64,000 nt of DNA. Origin: Oscillospiraceae bacterium (GTDB taxonomy: Bacteria > Bacillota > Clostridia > Oscillospirales > Oscillospiraceae). The stretch spans positions 744,001 to 808,000 of the forward strand of contig AP025583.1 of the NCBI GenBank assembly GCA_022846095.1, in the 5' to 3' direction. Numbering within the stretch: the first letter of the stretch is position 1; every line of letters starts with the position of its first letter. Shown here piece after piece: positions 15,296 to 24,805 of this stretch. A model generated the notes under the pieces. That model did not search any database and was not told the DNA's origin. It saw nothing but the letters and a program-made list of their open reading frames with translations. The position numbers and the translations under genes were made by a program.

Positions 15296-15622
15296 TTATT
15301 TTTTGGTATTTTGCTCCTGCATCAGCCGGACAAGCCCTTGTACGAGTTCACGTTGCTCCGGCTTGAGTGTGCGGACGGCGGCGATAAGGTCATACTCTTG
15401 CTGGTCAAGGGCACCTGTCCCTTGCCCCGTCCGCCCGAGAACATAATTCGCCGAGAGCTCAAATCTGTCCATAATTTTAATCAGAATATCCTCGGGCATG
15501 GCGCGCTTTTCATTCAGATAGTTGTTGAGCGTCCGATCGGCAACCCCAATCTCCTTGGCCAGTACCTTCTGCTTTATGTCTTTATCCTCTATATAAATCT
15601 TGATTCTCTTACCCATCCCCAT
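15296..15622 (-). CDS. XRE-family repressor-like protein
   Basis: 108 residues. The N-terminal part holds a helix-turn-helix: DIKQKVLAKEIGVADRTLNNYLNEKRAMPEDILIKIMDRF, then the common SANYVLGRTGQ linker and a helical tail. Of the ATGs available, the one at 15622 has AGGTGA five bases upstream; a longer frame to 15799 would cross the divergent promoter and is rejected. Base composition is clearly lower in GC than the neighbours. It is divergent from a 74-aa gene with a shared 14-bp palindrome between them. Confidence 0.85.
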   Translation of the reverse strand: MGMGKRIKIYIEDKDIKQKVLAKEIGVADRTLNNYLNEKRAMPEDILIKIMDRFELSANYVLGRTGQGTGALDQQEYDLIAAVRTLKPEQRELVQGLVRLMQEQNTKK

Positions 15623-15676
15623 CTGTATCACCTCAGAATGAATTATCTCCAATCTGGGGACGGATTGTTGTTTCTG

Positions 15677-15723
15677 CCCAATTTGTTCTTCGTGTTGACA
15701 AAAAGAACAAATTGGGCTATATT
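15677..15723 (+). promoter_or_regulatory. promoter with 14-bp inverted-repeat operator
   Basis: TTGACA (15695-15700), 17-bp spacer, TATATT (15718-15723). The arms CCCAATTTGTTCTT (15677-15690) and AAGAACAAATTGGG (15703-15716) are perfect complements and flank the -35 box. It is the probable binding site of the divergent XRE protein. Confidence 0.8.
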
Positions 15724-15742
15724 TTACTTGGGAGGGCACAAT

Positions 15743-15967
15743 ATGGACGATGAAGAACTGCTGGAAGAGATCAGAATTCTGTCGGAACAGATTGACCAAT
15801 GTTATACGCCGCGGTACACCGGCCTGGCGTTTTCCTTATTGGAGCACAGCATCCGCGCTGTACTGCGCAGGTTTGGCAGGGAGCAAGGCATGGAAATGCT
15901 GTATGCCCTGCGCGCGGAGGAGCGCCGCAAGCTGGAGCGGCTGACCGGCCCCCAGCCTCCCCTATGA
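15743..15967 (+). CDS. 74-aa hypothetical protein paired with the XRE regulator
   Basis: A small acidic-then-basic helical protein (MDDEELLEEIRILSEQIDQ...). GGGAGG precedes the ATG at a good distance, and the consensus promoter is 20 bp upstream. I do not recognise a family. The predicted fold is mostly alpha-helical with no membrane segment or Cys pair motif. Control by the divergent XRE gene is likely from the shared palindrome. It ends just before a bidirectional terminator. Confidence 0.7.
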   Translation: MDDEELLEEIRILSEQIDQCYTPRYTGLAFSLLEHSIRAVLRRFGREQGMEMLYALRAEERRKLERLTGPQPPL

Positions 15968-15982
15968 GGGGCCCGGGTCAAT

Positions 15983-16020
15983 AAAAAGGACGCGGAAGCA
16001 TTTGCTTCCGCGTCCTTTTT
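15983..16020. terminator. bidirectional terminator between the 74-aa gene and gap
   Basis: A 17-bp perfect stem (AAAAAGGACGCGGAAGC and its complement) with loop ATTT; A- and T-runs on both sides serve both converging genes. Confidence 0.92.
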
Positions 16021-16030
16021 CAGTCTTATC

Positions 16031-17097
<1,067 letters not shown>

Positions 17098-17099
17098 GA

Positions 17100-17366
17100 A
17101 CAATCAGGACGGAAAGGGAAGAGGAAATTTATAAAATTGGCAGTAAAAATTGCATAAAAATGTTGGGAGCGGGCCAAAAAGAGCTAAGATCCGACTTGTG
17201 TCGTTCGGAAAAGCATTAAGCGCCGCCCAAAATTTACACGCGGGCGCGCAAGGGGCGCGCGGGCCCCGGCAGGAGGCCCCGGTACGGCCCCGTCCGGCGT
17301 CTAAAGGGCCGCTGAGGGAGCGCAAGGGGCGGGCGGGTTTTGTACGTTTTAGCCCGTTAACTTATT
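17100..17366. other. intergenic stretch with no recognised feature
   Basis: Between the gap promoter and the Spo0A-like boxes I see an AT-rich half followed by a GC-rich half, with no convincing ORF, RNA gene or long palindrome. Confidence 0.5.
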
Positions 17367-17419
17367 TTCGACATGATTCGACATTTTTCCTTGTTGCTGG
17401 GGCCAGCATTTGGTATACT
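17367..17419 (+). promoter_or_regulatory. promoter with two tandem Spo0A-like boxes
   Basis: Two copies of TTCGACA (the complement of the 0A box core TGTCGAA) start at 17367 and 17377, exactly 10 bp apart. They are followed by TTGTTG (17391-17396), a 17-bp spacer and TATACT (17414-17419). Boxes one helical turn apart just upstream of a -35 fit activation by phosphorylated Spo0A. Confidence 0.6.
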
Positions 17420-17495
17420 GACTGTGACCATTGCTGCGCAAGCTATCCGTAAGCGATTTGCAAATCGATTTGGCCGGAAAGGGGGCGCTCGGCGC

Positions 17496-18305
17496 GTGGA
17501 GACGCAGCAGGAACAATTCGGGCCCCGGCTGGTGGAGCAGCTGCGGGAGCAGGTGTCCAACCTGATGGCCGCGTCCCAGCTCCTCACGCCGGCGATCCGG
17601 GAGCAGCCCGAGCGGCGGTACGACCAGTACCTGGCGATCCTCAACCAGAGCCTCTACCGCCTGCTGCGGCTGATGAACAGCGTGGAGTGCGCCCAGCGCA
17701 TGGAGCGGGACGGGGCGCAGGCCCTCTTCCGCCCCGAGGTGCTGGATCTGGCGGGGCTGTGCCGGGAGCTGGGCGCCCAGGTGACCCCCCTGGCGGAGCG
17801 GGCGGGGGTGGCCTTCCGCTGTGAGGCGGACCGGGAGACCCTGCTGACCACGGGGGACGGCGCGCTTTTGCAGGAGATGCTGCTCCACCTTATCTCCAAC
17901 GCCCTGCGGGCGGCGGGGCCGGGGGGCGAGGCGGGTTTGCGCCTGGCGGCGGGCCGGGGGCGGGCGGTGCTCACCGTGTGGGACAGCGGCGCGGGGGCGG
18001 GCCTGCCCGGCGCCCCGGAGGCCGCCCAGGACCGGGACGGCCTGGGCGCGGAACCCGGCCTGGGCCTGGGGATCCCGCTGGCCCGGCAGATTGCCGCCCT
18101 CCACGGCGGCGCGCTGGTGTTCGAGCGGCGGGAGGAGCGGGGCTTGCGGGCCGTGGTGTCCCTGCCCGTGTCCCTGCCCGAAAAGGCGGACACCCTGCGC
18201 AGCCCCCGCAGCGGCTTCGACGCCACGGGGGGCTTCTCCCGCACACTGGTGGAGCTGTCCGGAGTGCTGCCCTACGGGGCCTTCCTCCCGGAGGATTTGG
18301 AATAG
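17496..18305 (+). CDS. orphan histidine-kinase-like ATPase with degenerate phosphoacceptor site
   Basis: 269 residues from a GTG at 17496 with AAGGGGG upstream. A longer ATG frame from 17373 would start inside the Spo0A-like boxes and promoter, so it is not preferred. The C-terminal half is a HATPase domain: N-box LHLISNALRAAG, G1 VWDSGAGAG, G2 GLGLGIPLARQIAALHGG. The region where a HisKA helix should sit (FGPRLVEQLREQVSNLMAASQLL) has no His, so autophosphorylation in the usual way looks unlikely. With Spo0A-like boxes upstream it may be a sporulation-linked phosphotransfer or phosphatase-like protein; this is inference. Confidence 0.72.
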   Translation: METQQEQFGPRLVEQLREQVSNLMAASQLLTPAIREQPERRYDQYLAILNQSLYRLLRLMNSVECAQRMERDGAQALFRPEVLDLAGLCRELGAQVTPLAERAGVAFRCEADRETLLTTGDGALLQEMLLHLISNALRAAGPGGEAGLRLAAGRGRAVLTVWDSGAGAGLPGAPEAAQDRDGLGAEPGLGLGIPLARQIAALHGGALVFERREERGLRAVVSLPVSLPEKADTLRSPRSGFDATGGFSRTLVELSGVLPYGAFLPEDLE

Positions 18306-18310
18306 ACGAC

Positions 18311-18347
18311 AGGGAAGGCGGCGGGCCATTGGCCCGCCGCCTTCCCT
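18311..18347 (+). terminator. strong hairpin after the orphan kinase gene
   Basis: A 17-bp perfect GC-rich stem (AGGGAAGGCGGCGGGCC and complement, loop ATT) directly after the stop. No T-run follows, so termination is probable but not certain. Confidence 0.5.
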
Positions 18348-18372
18348 GATCCTCTCCGCATGGACGCACGGC

Positions 18373-18400
18373 GGGCGGATGTGGGCGTCCGCCCCTACGG
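18373..18400. repeat. REP-like palindrome
   Basis: GGGCGGA/TCCGCCC around an 8-bp centre followed by CTACGG, the same tail as the other intergenic palindromes in this window. Confidence 0.6.
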
Positions 18401-18405
18401 CTGAC

Positions 18406-18434
18406 TTGAAGGGGCGGCGCTTTGGTGTTATAAT
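18406..18434 (+). promoter_or_regulatory. promoter of the first CDF transporter
   Basis: TTGAAG, 17-bp spacer, TATAAT, 36 bp before the ATG at 18470. Confidence 0.75.
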
Positions 18435-18469
18435 AAACCAATTAAGCATGTGTGATTTGAGGTGCGGGC

Positions 18470-19642
18470 ATGACCGAGCTGCTGATTCATGCGTTTATAA
18501 AAAACGGGGCGGACGTGCAGGACCCGGACGTGCGGCAGAAGTACGGCCTGCTCTCCGGCGGGGTGGGGATTTTCCTCAACCTGCTGCTCTCGGCGGGCAA
18601 GTTCTTCGCGGGGCTGGCCACGGGCTCCATCGCCATGACGGCGGACGCCTTCAACAACCTGTCCGACGCGGGCTCCTCGGTGGTGACCCTGGTGGGCTTC
18701 CGCCTGGCGGGGCAGAAGGCGGACGACGGGCACCCCTTCGGCCACGGGCGCATCGAGTACCTCTCGGGCCTGCTGGTGTCCCTGATTATCCTGGTGGTGG
18801 GGCTGGAGCTGGGCAAGTCCTCGCTGGGGAAGATCCTCCGTCCGGAGGCAGCGGTCTTCTCCTGGGCGGCGCTGGCCATCCTGGCGTGTTCCATCCTGGT
18901 GAAGCTGTGGATGTGCCTGTTCAACAAGAACCTCTCCCGCCGCATCGGCTCGGCGGCCATGGCGGCCACCGCCGCCGACTCCCTGTCCGACGTGGCGGCC
19001 ACCTCCGCCGTGCTGCTGGGGGTACTGGCGGAGCGCTTTACCGGGTACAATATCGACGGCTGGACCGGCGTGGTGGTGGCGGCGTTCATCCTGCGCTCGG
19101 GCTGGGGGGCGGCCAAGGACACCCTGAACCCCCTGCTGGGCCAGAGCCCCGACCCGGCCCTGGTGCGGGAGATCCAAAAGACCGTCCTGTCCCACCCCCA
19201 GGTGGTGGGGATGCACGACCTCATCATCCACGACTACGGCCCCGGCCGGGCCATGATGTCCTTCCACGCGGAGGTGCCGGTGGACGCGGACATTATGGCC
19301 GTGCATGACGAGATCGACGGCATCGAGCGGGAGCTCAAGCAGAAGTTCCGCATCGAGGCCTCCATCCACATGGACCCCATCGTCACCAACGACGAGCGGG
19401 TCAACGCCCTGCACGCTCAGGTGGCCCTGCTGGTGCGGGGGATCGACCCGGGCATGAGCATCCACGACTTCCGCATCACCGCCGGGCCCCACCACACCAA
19501 CCTGATTTTCGACGTGGTGGCCCCCCACAGCTGCCCCCTGGGGGACGACGAGGTGCGCGCCGCCGTGGCGCAGGCGGTGCGGGAGCGGCTGGGGGAGAAT
19601 TATTTCACCGTGATCGAGGTGGATCACGCCTACGTGGAGTAG
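18470..19642 (+). CDS. cation diffusion facilitator (CDF) family divalent metal efflux protein
   Basis: 390 residues. The membrane half has about six helices with the CDF metal-site motifs: ADAFNNLSDAGSS in helix 2 (Asp/Asn pair), HPFGHGRIEYLSG in the loop after it, and ADSLSDVAATS in helix 5. The C-terminal cytoplasmic domain (from about residue 210) has His-containing segments (HPQVVGMHDLIIHDYG, SFHAEVPVDAD) and a further ~80-residue extension that makes it longer than the ~300-residue average. It exports Zn, Mn or Fe in exchange for protons. A second CDF gene is at 42149-43027. Confidence 0.93.
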   Translation: MTELLIHAFIKNGADVQDPDVRQKYGLLSGGVGIFLNLLLSAGKFFAGLATGSIAMTADAFNNLSDAGSSVVTLVGFRLAGQKADDGHPFGHGRIEYLSGLLVSLIILVVGLELGKSSLGKILRPEAAVFSWAALAILACSILVKLWMCLFNKNLSRRIGSAAMAATAADSLSDVAATSAVLLGVLAERFTGYNIDGWTGVVVAAFILRSGWGAAKDTLNPLLGQSPDPALVREIQKTVLSHPQVVGMHDLIIHDYGPGRAMMSFHAEVPVDADIMAVHDEIDGIERELKQKFRIEASIHMDPIVTNDERVNALHAQVALLVRGIDPGMSIHDFRITAGPHHTNLIFDVVAPHSCPLGDDEVRAAVAQAVRERLGENYFTVIEVDHAYVE

Positions 19643-19735
19643 AACCCCAAACTTTACAGAATATTCACCCACGCGGGGCCGCGCCGGGTATAATACAATT
19701 AGAATACGGAATAAGCAGGAAAAGGATGGTGCCCC

Positions 19736-20428
19736 ATGGCGAGAAAGGTCCTGATCGTCGAGGACGACAACAATATCGCGGAGCTGCTGCATCTCTATCT
19801 GGAGAAGGAGGGCTTCGAGACCCGGGTGGCCCCGGACGGGGGCAAGGGCGTGGAGCAGTTCCGCGCGTTCCACCCGGATTTGGTGCTGCTGGACATCATG
19901 CTGCCCGTGATGGACGGCTGGTCGGTGCTCAAGAAAATCCGCGAGAGCGACAAGACCCCCGTCATCATGCTCACCGCCAAGGGCGAGACCCAGGACAAGG
20001 TCAACGGCCTGGAGGGGGGCGCGGACGACTACATCGTCAAGCCCTTCGAGATGAAGGAGGTGCTGGCCCGCATCCACGCGGTGCTGCGCCGCTTCGGCGT
20101 GGAGGAGGAGAGCGGGGAGAAGAAGCTCTCCTTCGACAAGCTGGTGATCAACCTGGACTCCTACGAGCTGCTGGTGGACGGCAAGCGGGTGGACACGCCC
20201 CCCAAGGAGCTGGAGCTGCTCTTCCACCTGGCCGCCTCCCCCAACCGGGTGTTCACCCGCAACCAGCTTTTGGACGAGGTGTGGGGCTTCGACTATTTCG
20301 GGGACTCCCGCACCGTGGACGTGCACATCAAGCGCCTGCGGGAGAAGCTGGAGGGGGTCAGCGAGGGGTGGAGCCTGAAAACCGTGTGGGGCGTGGGGTA
20401 TAAGTTCGAGGTCGTGAGCGGCGCATGA
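19736..20428 (+). CDS. OmpR/PhoB-family response regulator
   Basis: 230 residues. Receiver domain with acidic pair ED-D at residues 9-11, phosphoacceptor Asp53 in LLDIMLPVMDG, the conserved Thr/Lys (MLTAKG, VKPFE), then a C-terminal winged helix (ELLFHLAASPNRVFTRNQLLDEVWG... TVDVHIKRLREKLE). It is the DNA-binding partner of the kinase that overlaps it by 4 bp. RBS AGGATGG precedes the ATG. A TATAAT lies 40 bp upstream but its -35 is weak. Confidence 0.96.
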   Translation: MARKVLIVEDDNNIAELLHLYLEKEGFETRVAPDGGKGVEQFRAFHPDLVLLDIMLPVMDGWSVLKKIRESDKTPVIMLTAKGETQDKVNGLEGGADDYIVKPFEMKEVLARIHAVLRRFGVEEESGEKKLSFDKLVINLDSYELLVDGKRVDTPPKELELLFHLAASPNRVFTRNQLLDEVWGFDYFGDSRTVDVHIKRLREKLEGVSEGWSLKTVWGVGYKFEVVSGA

Positions 20429-21879
20429 GGAGCATGTACAGGCGCCAGTTCGCCATGATGGCGGGCATGATCCTCATCTCCTTCGCCCTGCTGGGGGCGG
20501 CCTTCATCACCCTTTCCTACCAATTTACCGTGCGGGAGAAGCAGAAGTCCATGAGCGGCATGGCGGAGAACGTGGCGGAGTACACCGCCACCGTGTTCAC
20601 CAGCCAGATTATCGCCCGGGACCAGTACTTCCCCCGCTACGTGGAGTCCATGGCCCAGGCAGCCGACGCCTACGTGATGATCTGCGAGAACGACGGCGAG
20701 ATCTTCTACTCCTCCGACGGGAAGCACAGCTACACCATGCCCGGCGTGTACGCCCCCGAGGCCATGGTGCAGCAGGTGCTCAACTCCGGGAGCTACGGGG
20801 GAACCAGCACCATGGGCGGGATCTTCTCCGAGAAGCTCTATGTGGCGGGCACCCCCATCGTGGTGAACCGGCTGAGCTATCAGGAGGGGCAGGCCGCCAT
20901 CACCCCCCAGGTCATCGGCGTGGTCTTTGTGGCCGCCGAGACCTCCAGCATCACCGAGCTGTGGCGGGCCTTCGCCAACATCTTTTTCTTCACCGCCGCG
21001 GTGGTGCTGTGCATCGCCTTCGTCACCAGCTCCGTCACCAGCCTGCGCCAGACCAAGCCCCTGAAGGAGATCGCCGACGCGGCCCGCAAGTTCGGCCACG
21101 GGGAGTACGGCGCCCGGGTCACCGGGTACGAGTGCCGCCGGGACGAGGTGGGGGAGCTGGCCGACGCCTTCAACGCCATGGCCGACTCCATCTCCAAGGC
21201 GGAGGCCAAGCGCAGCGAGTTCGTGGCCAATATCTCCCACGAGCTCAAAACCCCCATGACCACCATCGCCGGCTTCGCCGACGGCATCCTGGACGGCACC
21301 ATCCCCCCCGAGAAGGAGAAGGAGGCCCTGACCACCATCTCCTCCGAGACCCGCCGGCTCTCCCGCCTGGTGCGGCGGATGCTGGACCTGTCCCGCCTGC
21401 AGTCCAGCGAGAGCATCACCGCCCAGGAGCAGTTCGACGTGTCCGAGGTGATGCTCCGGGTGCTGGTGAGCCTGGAGGGCAAGATCAACGCCCGCCATCT
21501 GGACGTGGACACCCAGCTCCCCGACGGCTCCGTGCCCGTTTGGGGGGACCCGGACTCCATCACCCAGGTGTGCTACAACCTGCTGGACAACGCCATCAAG
21601 TTCTCCGACGAGGGGAGCACCATGGGCATCGCCATCGCCGCCAAGGGGGGCAAGGCCTACGTGTCGGTGCGCAACACCGGCGAGACCATCCCGCCGGAGG
21701 AGCAGCCCCTGCTGTTCGACCGCTTCCATAAGACCGACCGCTCCCGCAGCGAGGACCGGGAGGGGGTGGGCCTGGGGCTGTATATCGTCAAGACCATCCT
21801 GGGCAACCACAAGGAGAACATCACCGTGACCAGTGAAAACGGCGTCACGGAGTTCACGTTCACGCTGACCCTGGCGTGA
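20425..21879 (+). CDS. membrane sensor histidine kinase
   Basis: 484 residues. TM1 about 10-32, an extracellular sensor region about 33-185, TM2 about 186-206, HAMP to about 260, then HisKA with His272 in ANISHELKTPMTTIAGF. The HATPase domain carries N-box NLLDNAIKFSD, G1 NTGETIPPEE and G2 GVGLGLYIVKTIL. It phosphorylates the response regulator whose gene it overlaps (ATGA). Placement before an HtrA protease suggests an envelope-stress circuit, though no shared promoter proves this. Confidence 0.95.
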   Translation: MRSMYRRQFAMMAGMILISFALLGAAFITLSYQFTVREKQKSMSGMAENVAEYTATVFTSQIIARDQYFPRYVESMAQAADAYVMICENDGEIFYSSDGKHSYTMPGVYAPEAMVQQVLNSGSYGGTSTMGGIFSEKLYVAGTPIVVNRLSYQEGQAAITPQVIGVVFVAAETSSITELWRAFANIFFFTAAVVLCIAFVTSSVTSLRQTKPLKEIADAARKFGHGEYGARVTGYECRRDEVGELADAFNAMADSISKAEAKRSEFVANISHELKTPMTTIAGFADGILDGTIPPEKEKEALTTISSETRRLSRLVRRMLDLSRLQSSESITAQEQFDVSEVMLRVLVSLEGKINARHLDVDTQLPDGSVPVWGDPDSITQVCYNLLDNAIKFSDEGSTMGIAIAAKGGKAYVSVRNTGETIPPEEQPLLFDRFHKTDRSRSEDREGVGLGLYIVKTILGNHKENITVTSENGVTEFTFTLTLA

Positions 21880-21891
21880 ACGGGCCGCCTT

Positions 21892-21961
21892 ATTGCGAGG
21901 GCCGCAGGAGCGCGGCAATCCGTCCCATCCCCGTACCGTAGGGGCGATTCACGAATCGCCC
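21892..21961. repeat. REP-like palindrome pair between the kinase and htrA genes
   Basis: The ATTGC...GCAAT module (21892-21919) followed by GGGCGATTC/GAATCGCCC with a 2-nt loop (21942-21961), preceded by CGTAG. The modules match those at 13220 and 32407 in shape and wording. Confidence 0.68.
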
Positions 21962-22035
21962 GCCTAATCCGCCCCAAAACGAACCTGACGCCATTTACGC
22001 TTATCCGGGCCCAGGCCCGGACTGGAGGCAAGACA

Positions 22036-23325
22036 ATGCCGATCAACAGTGGATTTTACAATTACCCGGAGGGGTACGGCCCGCCCGCGCCGGAGGTGCC
22101 CGGGCCCCAGCCCGCCCCGGAGCCGCCCCGGCGGCAGCGCCGCCGGGGGCGCGGCGGCGTGGCGGTCTTTCTGGCCTTCCTGGTGCTGATGCTGGGCACC
22201 GCCGCCGCCGCGCTGGCACTTAACGCCCAGGCGGGGGAGGGCCTGCCCGCGGCGGAGGACATCCTGGGCCGCTATGGGCTGATCCAGCCCAGCGCCAAGC
22301 CCACCTCCGCGCCCGTGGAGACCCGGACCCCCACCACGGTGGAGCGGGCTGAGGTGGGAGACGGCACCACCCTGACCATCTGGGCCGTGCCCGGGGAGGA
22401 GCCCCACACCTACCAGGACATCTACCGGGAGAACGTGGACTCCATCGTGGGCATCCGGGGGACCAAGGAGGGCGCCATGTCCCTGGGCACCGGCGTGGTC
22501 CTGTCCCGCAGCGGCTACATAGTCACCAACCACCACGTCATCGAGGGGTGCAGCAGCGTGGAGGTGGTGGCGGGGGAGGGCGACGCCTACCCCGCCAAGC
22601 TGGTGGGCAGCGACGGGGATACCGATCTGGCGGTGCTGAAGATTGAGGGGGCGGACCTGCCCGCCGCCCGCTTCGGCGACTCCGACGCCCTCCAGGTGGG
22701 GGACGTGGCCCTGGCCATCGGCAACCCCCTGGGGGAGAACCTGAAGGGCACCATGACCGACGGGATCATCTCCGCCATCAGCCGCGACATGCTGGTGGAC
22801 GGGGTGAATATGGTGCTGCTCCAGACCACCGCCGCCCTCAACTCGGGCAACTCCGGCGGCGCCCTCATCAACCAGTACGGCCAGGTGGTGGGCATCACCA
22901 ACATGAAGATGTCCTCCTACTACGACACCATCGAGGGATTGGGCTTCGCCATCCCCTCCGCCACCGTAAAGACCATTGTGGACGAGCTCATCGACCAGGG
23001 GCATATCGGCGGACGGCCCACCATCGGCATCACGGGGGTCACGGTGTCCGCCCAGACCGCGTCCATGTACGGCTTCGACGCCGCCCTGCCCGCCGGGGTG
23101 TGGGTGGCCCAGGTGGAGCGGGCCAGCGACGCGTGGGCCCAGGGCCTGCGCGCCGGGGACGTGATCGTGGAGGCCGACGGCCGCGCTCTGGCCTCCATCC
23201 AGGACCTGAACGAGGTCAAGGCCGGGCTGGAGGTGGGGGACGCCATGGCCCTGCGGGTCTACCGGGACGGGGACTACTTCACCCTGCACGTGAAGCTGGT
23301 GGAGAAGTACCTCATCGACGGCTGA
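22036..23325 (+). CDS. HtrA/DegP-like membrane-anchored serine protease with PDZ domain
   Basis: 429 residues. A Pro/Arg-rich cytoplasmic N-terminus leads to one TM helix (about 41-62), a linker, then a trypsin-like domain. The catalytic triad is His167 (TNHHVIEG), Asp197 (DTDLAVLKI) and Ser273 (NSGNSGGALIN). A PDZ domain covers about 330-425 (LRAGDVIVEADGRALASIQDLNEVKA). It degrades or refolds misfolded extracytoplasmic proteins. RBS GGAGG precedes the ATG. It follows a two-component system on the same strand, with REP elements between them. Confidence 0.95.
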   Translation: MPINSGFYNYPEGYGPPAPEVPGPQPAPEPPRRQRRRGRGGVAVFLAFLVLMLGTAAAALALNAQAGEGLPAAEDILGRYGLIQPSAKPTSAPVETRTPTTVERAEVGDGTTLTIWAVPGEEPHTYQDIYRENVDSIVGIRGTKEGAMSLGTGVVLSRSGYIVTNHHVIEGCSSVEVVAGEGDAYPAKLVGSDGDTDLAVLKIEGADLPAARFGDSDALQVGDVALAIGNPLGENLKGTMTDGIISAISRDMLVDGVNMVLLQTTAALNSGNSGGALINQYGQVVGITNMKMSSYYDTIEGLGFAIPSATVKTIVDELIDQGHIGGRPTIGITGVTVSAQTASMYGFDAALPAGVWVAQVERASDAWAQGLRAGDVIVEADGRALASIQDLNEVKAGLEVGDAMALRVYRDGDYFTLHVKLVEKYLIDG

Positions 23326-23349
23326 CAGCCGCCCACACGCAAAAAAAGC

Positions 23350-23373
23350 GGGCGCTCCCAGGCGGGAGCGCCC
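23350..23373 (-). terminator. hairpin after htrA with T-run only on the minus strand
   Basis: GGGCGCTCCC and its complement with loop AGGC; on the minus strand CGCTTTTTTT follows. It may act against antisense transcription, or as a weak stop for htrA. Confidence 0.45.
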
Positions 23374-23505
23374 AATGTGGTGTGTGCGGGAGAAATGGAA
23401 TGAACGCGGGGGATTGGAGTTCGCATATTGGATGAGCTGCAAGCATAGAATAGTATATTTTTCCATAAATGTCAATGAGAACTTTTGTCGAAAGGCGGAT
23501 TGCGC

Positions 23506-24660
23506 ATGATTATCTACAACGGCACGGTGCACCCCATGGACGGCCCGGTGATTCCCCGCGGCTACGTGGCGGTGGAGGGGGGCAAAATCACCGCGGTAGG
23601 CCCCATGGAGCAGCTGCCCCCCCTGGGGGCGGAGGACATCGACGCGGCGGGGGGCCATATCCTGCCCGGCTACGTGGACGCCCACTGCCACCTGGGCATG
23701 TTCGGCAACGCCCTGGGCTTTGAGGCGGACGACGGCAACGAGTCCACCGACCCCTGCACCCCCCAGCTCCGGGCGGTGGACGCGGTGAACCCCCTGGACC
23801 GCTGCTTCCAGGAGGCGCGGGAGGGGGGCGTGACCACGGTGCTCACCGGGCCGGGTAGCGCCAACCCCATCGCTGGGCAGTTCCTGGCCATGAAGACCAA
23901 CGGCCGCTGGGTGGAGCAGGCCGTGCTGAAGGCCCCGGCCGCCATGAAATTCGCCCTGGGGGAGAACCCCAAGTCGGTGTACAACGAGCGCAAGGAGACC
24001 CCGGTGACCCGCATGGCCACCGCCGCCATCATCCGGGAGAACCTGGCCAAGACGGTGGAGTACCGGGATAAGCAGGCCAAGGCGGACGAGGACCCGGACG
24101 CGGACATGCCCGACTATGACGCCCGGCTGGAGGCCCTCTCCCCCGTGGCGGCGGGGGACCTGAGCGCCCACTTCCACGCCCACCGGGCGGACGACATCGC
24201 CACCGCCCTGCGCCTGTCCAGGGAATTCGGCCTGGATCTGGTCGTGGTCCACGGCACCGAGGGCCACCTTATCGCCGACCTGCTGGCGGCGGAGGGGGTG
24301 CCGGTGATTACGGGGCCCTGCCTCACCGACCGGTGCAAGCCGGAGCTTGCCAACCAGACGCTGGAAAACCCGGCCATCCTGGCCCGGGCGGGGGTGAAGG
24401 TGGCCATCTGCACCGACCACCCGGAGACCCCCATCCAGTACCTGCCCCTGTGCGCCGCCATGGCGGTGCGGGCGGGCATGGACGCGGAGGAGGCCCTGGC
24501 CGCCATCACCCGGAACGCGGCCGAGATCGGCGGCGTGTCCAAGCGGGTGGGCACCCTGACCCCCGGCAAGGACGCCGACGTGGTGGTCACCTCGGGCCAT
24601 CCCCTGGACTGGCTGAGCAGGGTGAGCGCCGTGCTCATCGGCGGCGAGCGGGTGAAATAG
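23506..24660 (+). CDS. metal-dependent amidohydrolase
   Basis: 384 residues of the amidohydrolase superfamily (imidazolonepropionase-like). The N-terminal beta domain (MIIYNGTVHPMDGP, ITAVGPMEQ) is followed by the metal motif HCH in VDAHCHLGM; later metal His residues are in AHFHAHRADD and VVHGTEGH, and the final Asp is in ICTDHPETP. The C-terminus has the usual RVGTLTPGKDADVVV. The substrate cannot be told. The ATG at 23506 removes seven weak upstream residues present in the longer frame. Monocistronic by spacing. Confidence 0.9.
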   Translation: MIIYNGTVHPMDGPVIPRGYVAVEGGKITAVGPMEQLPPLGAEDIDAAGGHILPGYVDAHCHLGMFGNALGFEADDGNESTDPCTPQLRAVDAVNPLDRCFQEAREGGVTTVLTGPGSANPIAGQFLAMKTNGRWVEQAVLKAPAAMKFALGENPKSVYNERKETPVTRMATAAIIRENLAKTVEYRDKQAKADEDPDADMPDYDARLEALSPVAAGDLSAHFHAHRADDIATALRLSREFGLDLVVVHGTEGHLIADLLAAEGVPVITGPCLTDRCKPELANQTLENPAILARAGVKVAICTDHPETPIQYLPLCAAMAVRAGMDAEEALAAITRNAAEIGGVSKRVGTLTPGKDADVVVTSGHPLDWLSRVSAVLIGGERVK

Positions 24661-24724
24661 CGGCGGGCTCACCGCCGCGCTTTTGTGAGTATTCATAAAT
24701 TCCTGTAGCTTTTTTTCATCGGTG

Positions 24725-24733
24725 TGTTATAAT
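24725..24733 (+). promoter_or_regulatory. extended -10 promoter of hpf
   Basis: TGTTATAAT gives an extended -10 box without a good -35. An 8-bp hairpin (TAGAAACC/GGTTTCTA, 24741-24760) follows in the leader. Confidence 0.55.
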
Positions 24734-24805
24734 TAACCTATAGAAACCGCCGGGTTTCTAAACGACGACAGCCCCTCCCCACAGGGGGCGGAAGGAGTGA
24801 CATCG

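Noticed and set aside
17373-17495. Membrane-anchored N-terminus of the orphan kinase from the upstream ATG
   Set aside because: That start lies inside the Spo0A-like boxes and upstream of the -10 box; the GTG at 17496 has a proper RBS.
23486-23492. Single Spo0A-like box before the amidohydrolase gene
   Set aside because: TGTCGAA lies only 13 bp from the ATG, within the RBS region and without a second box, so chance is more likely.
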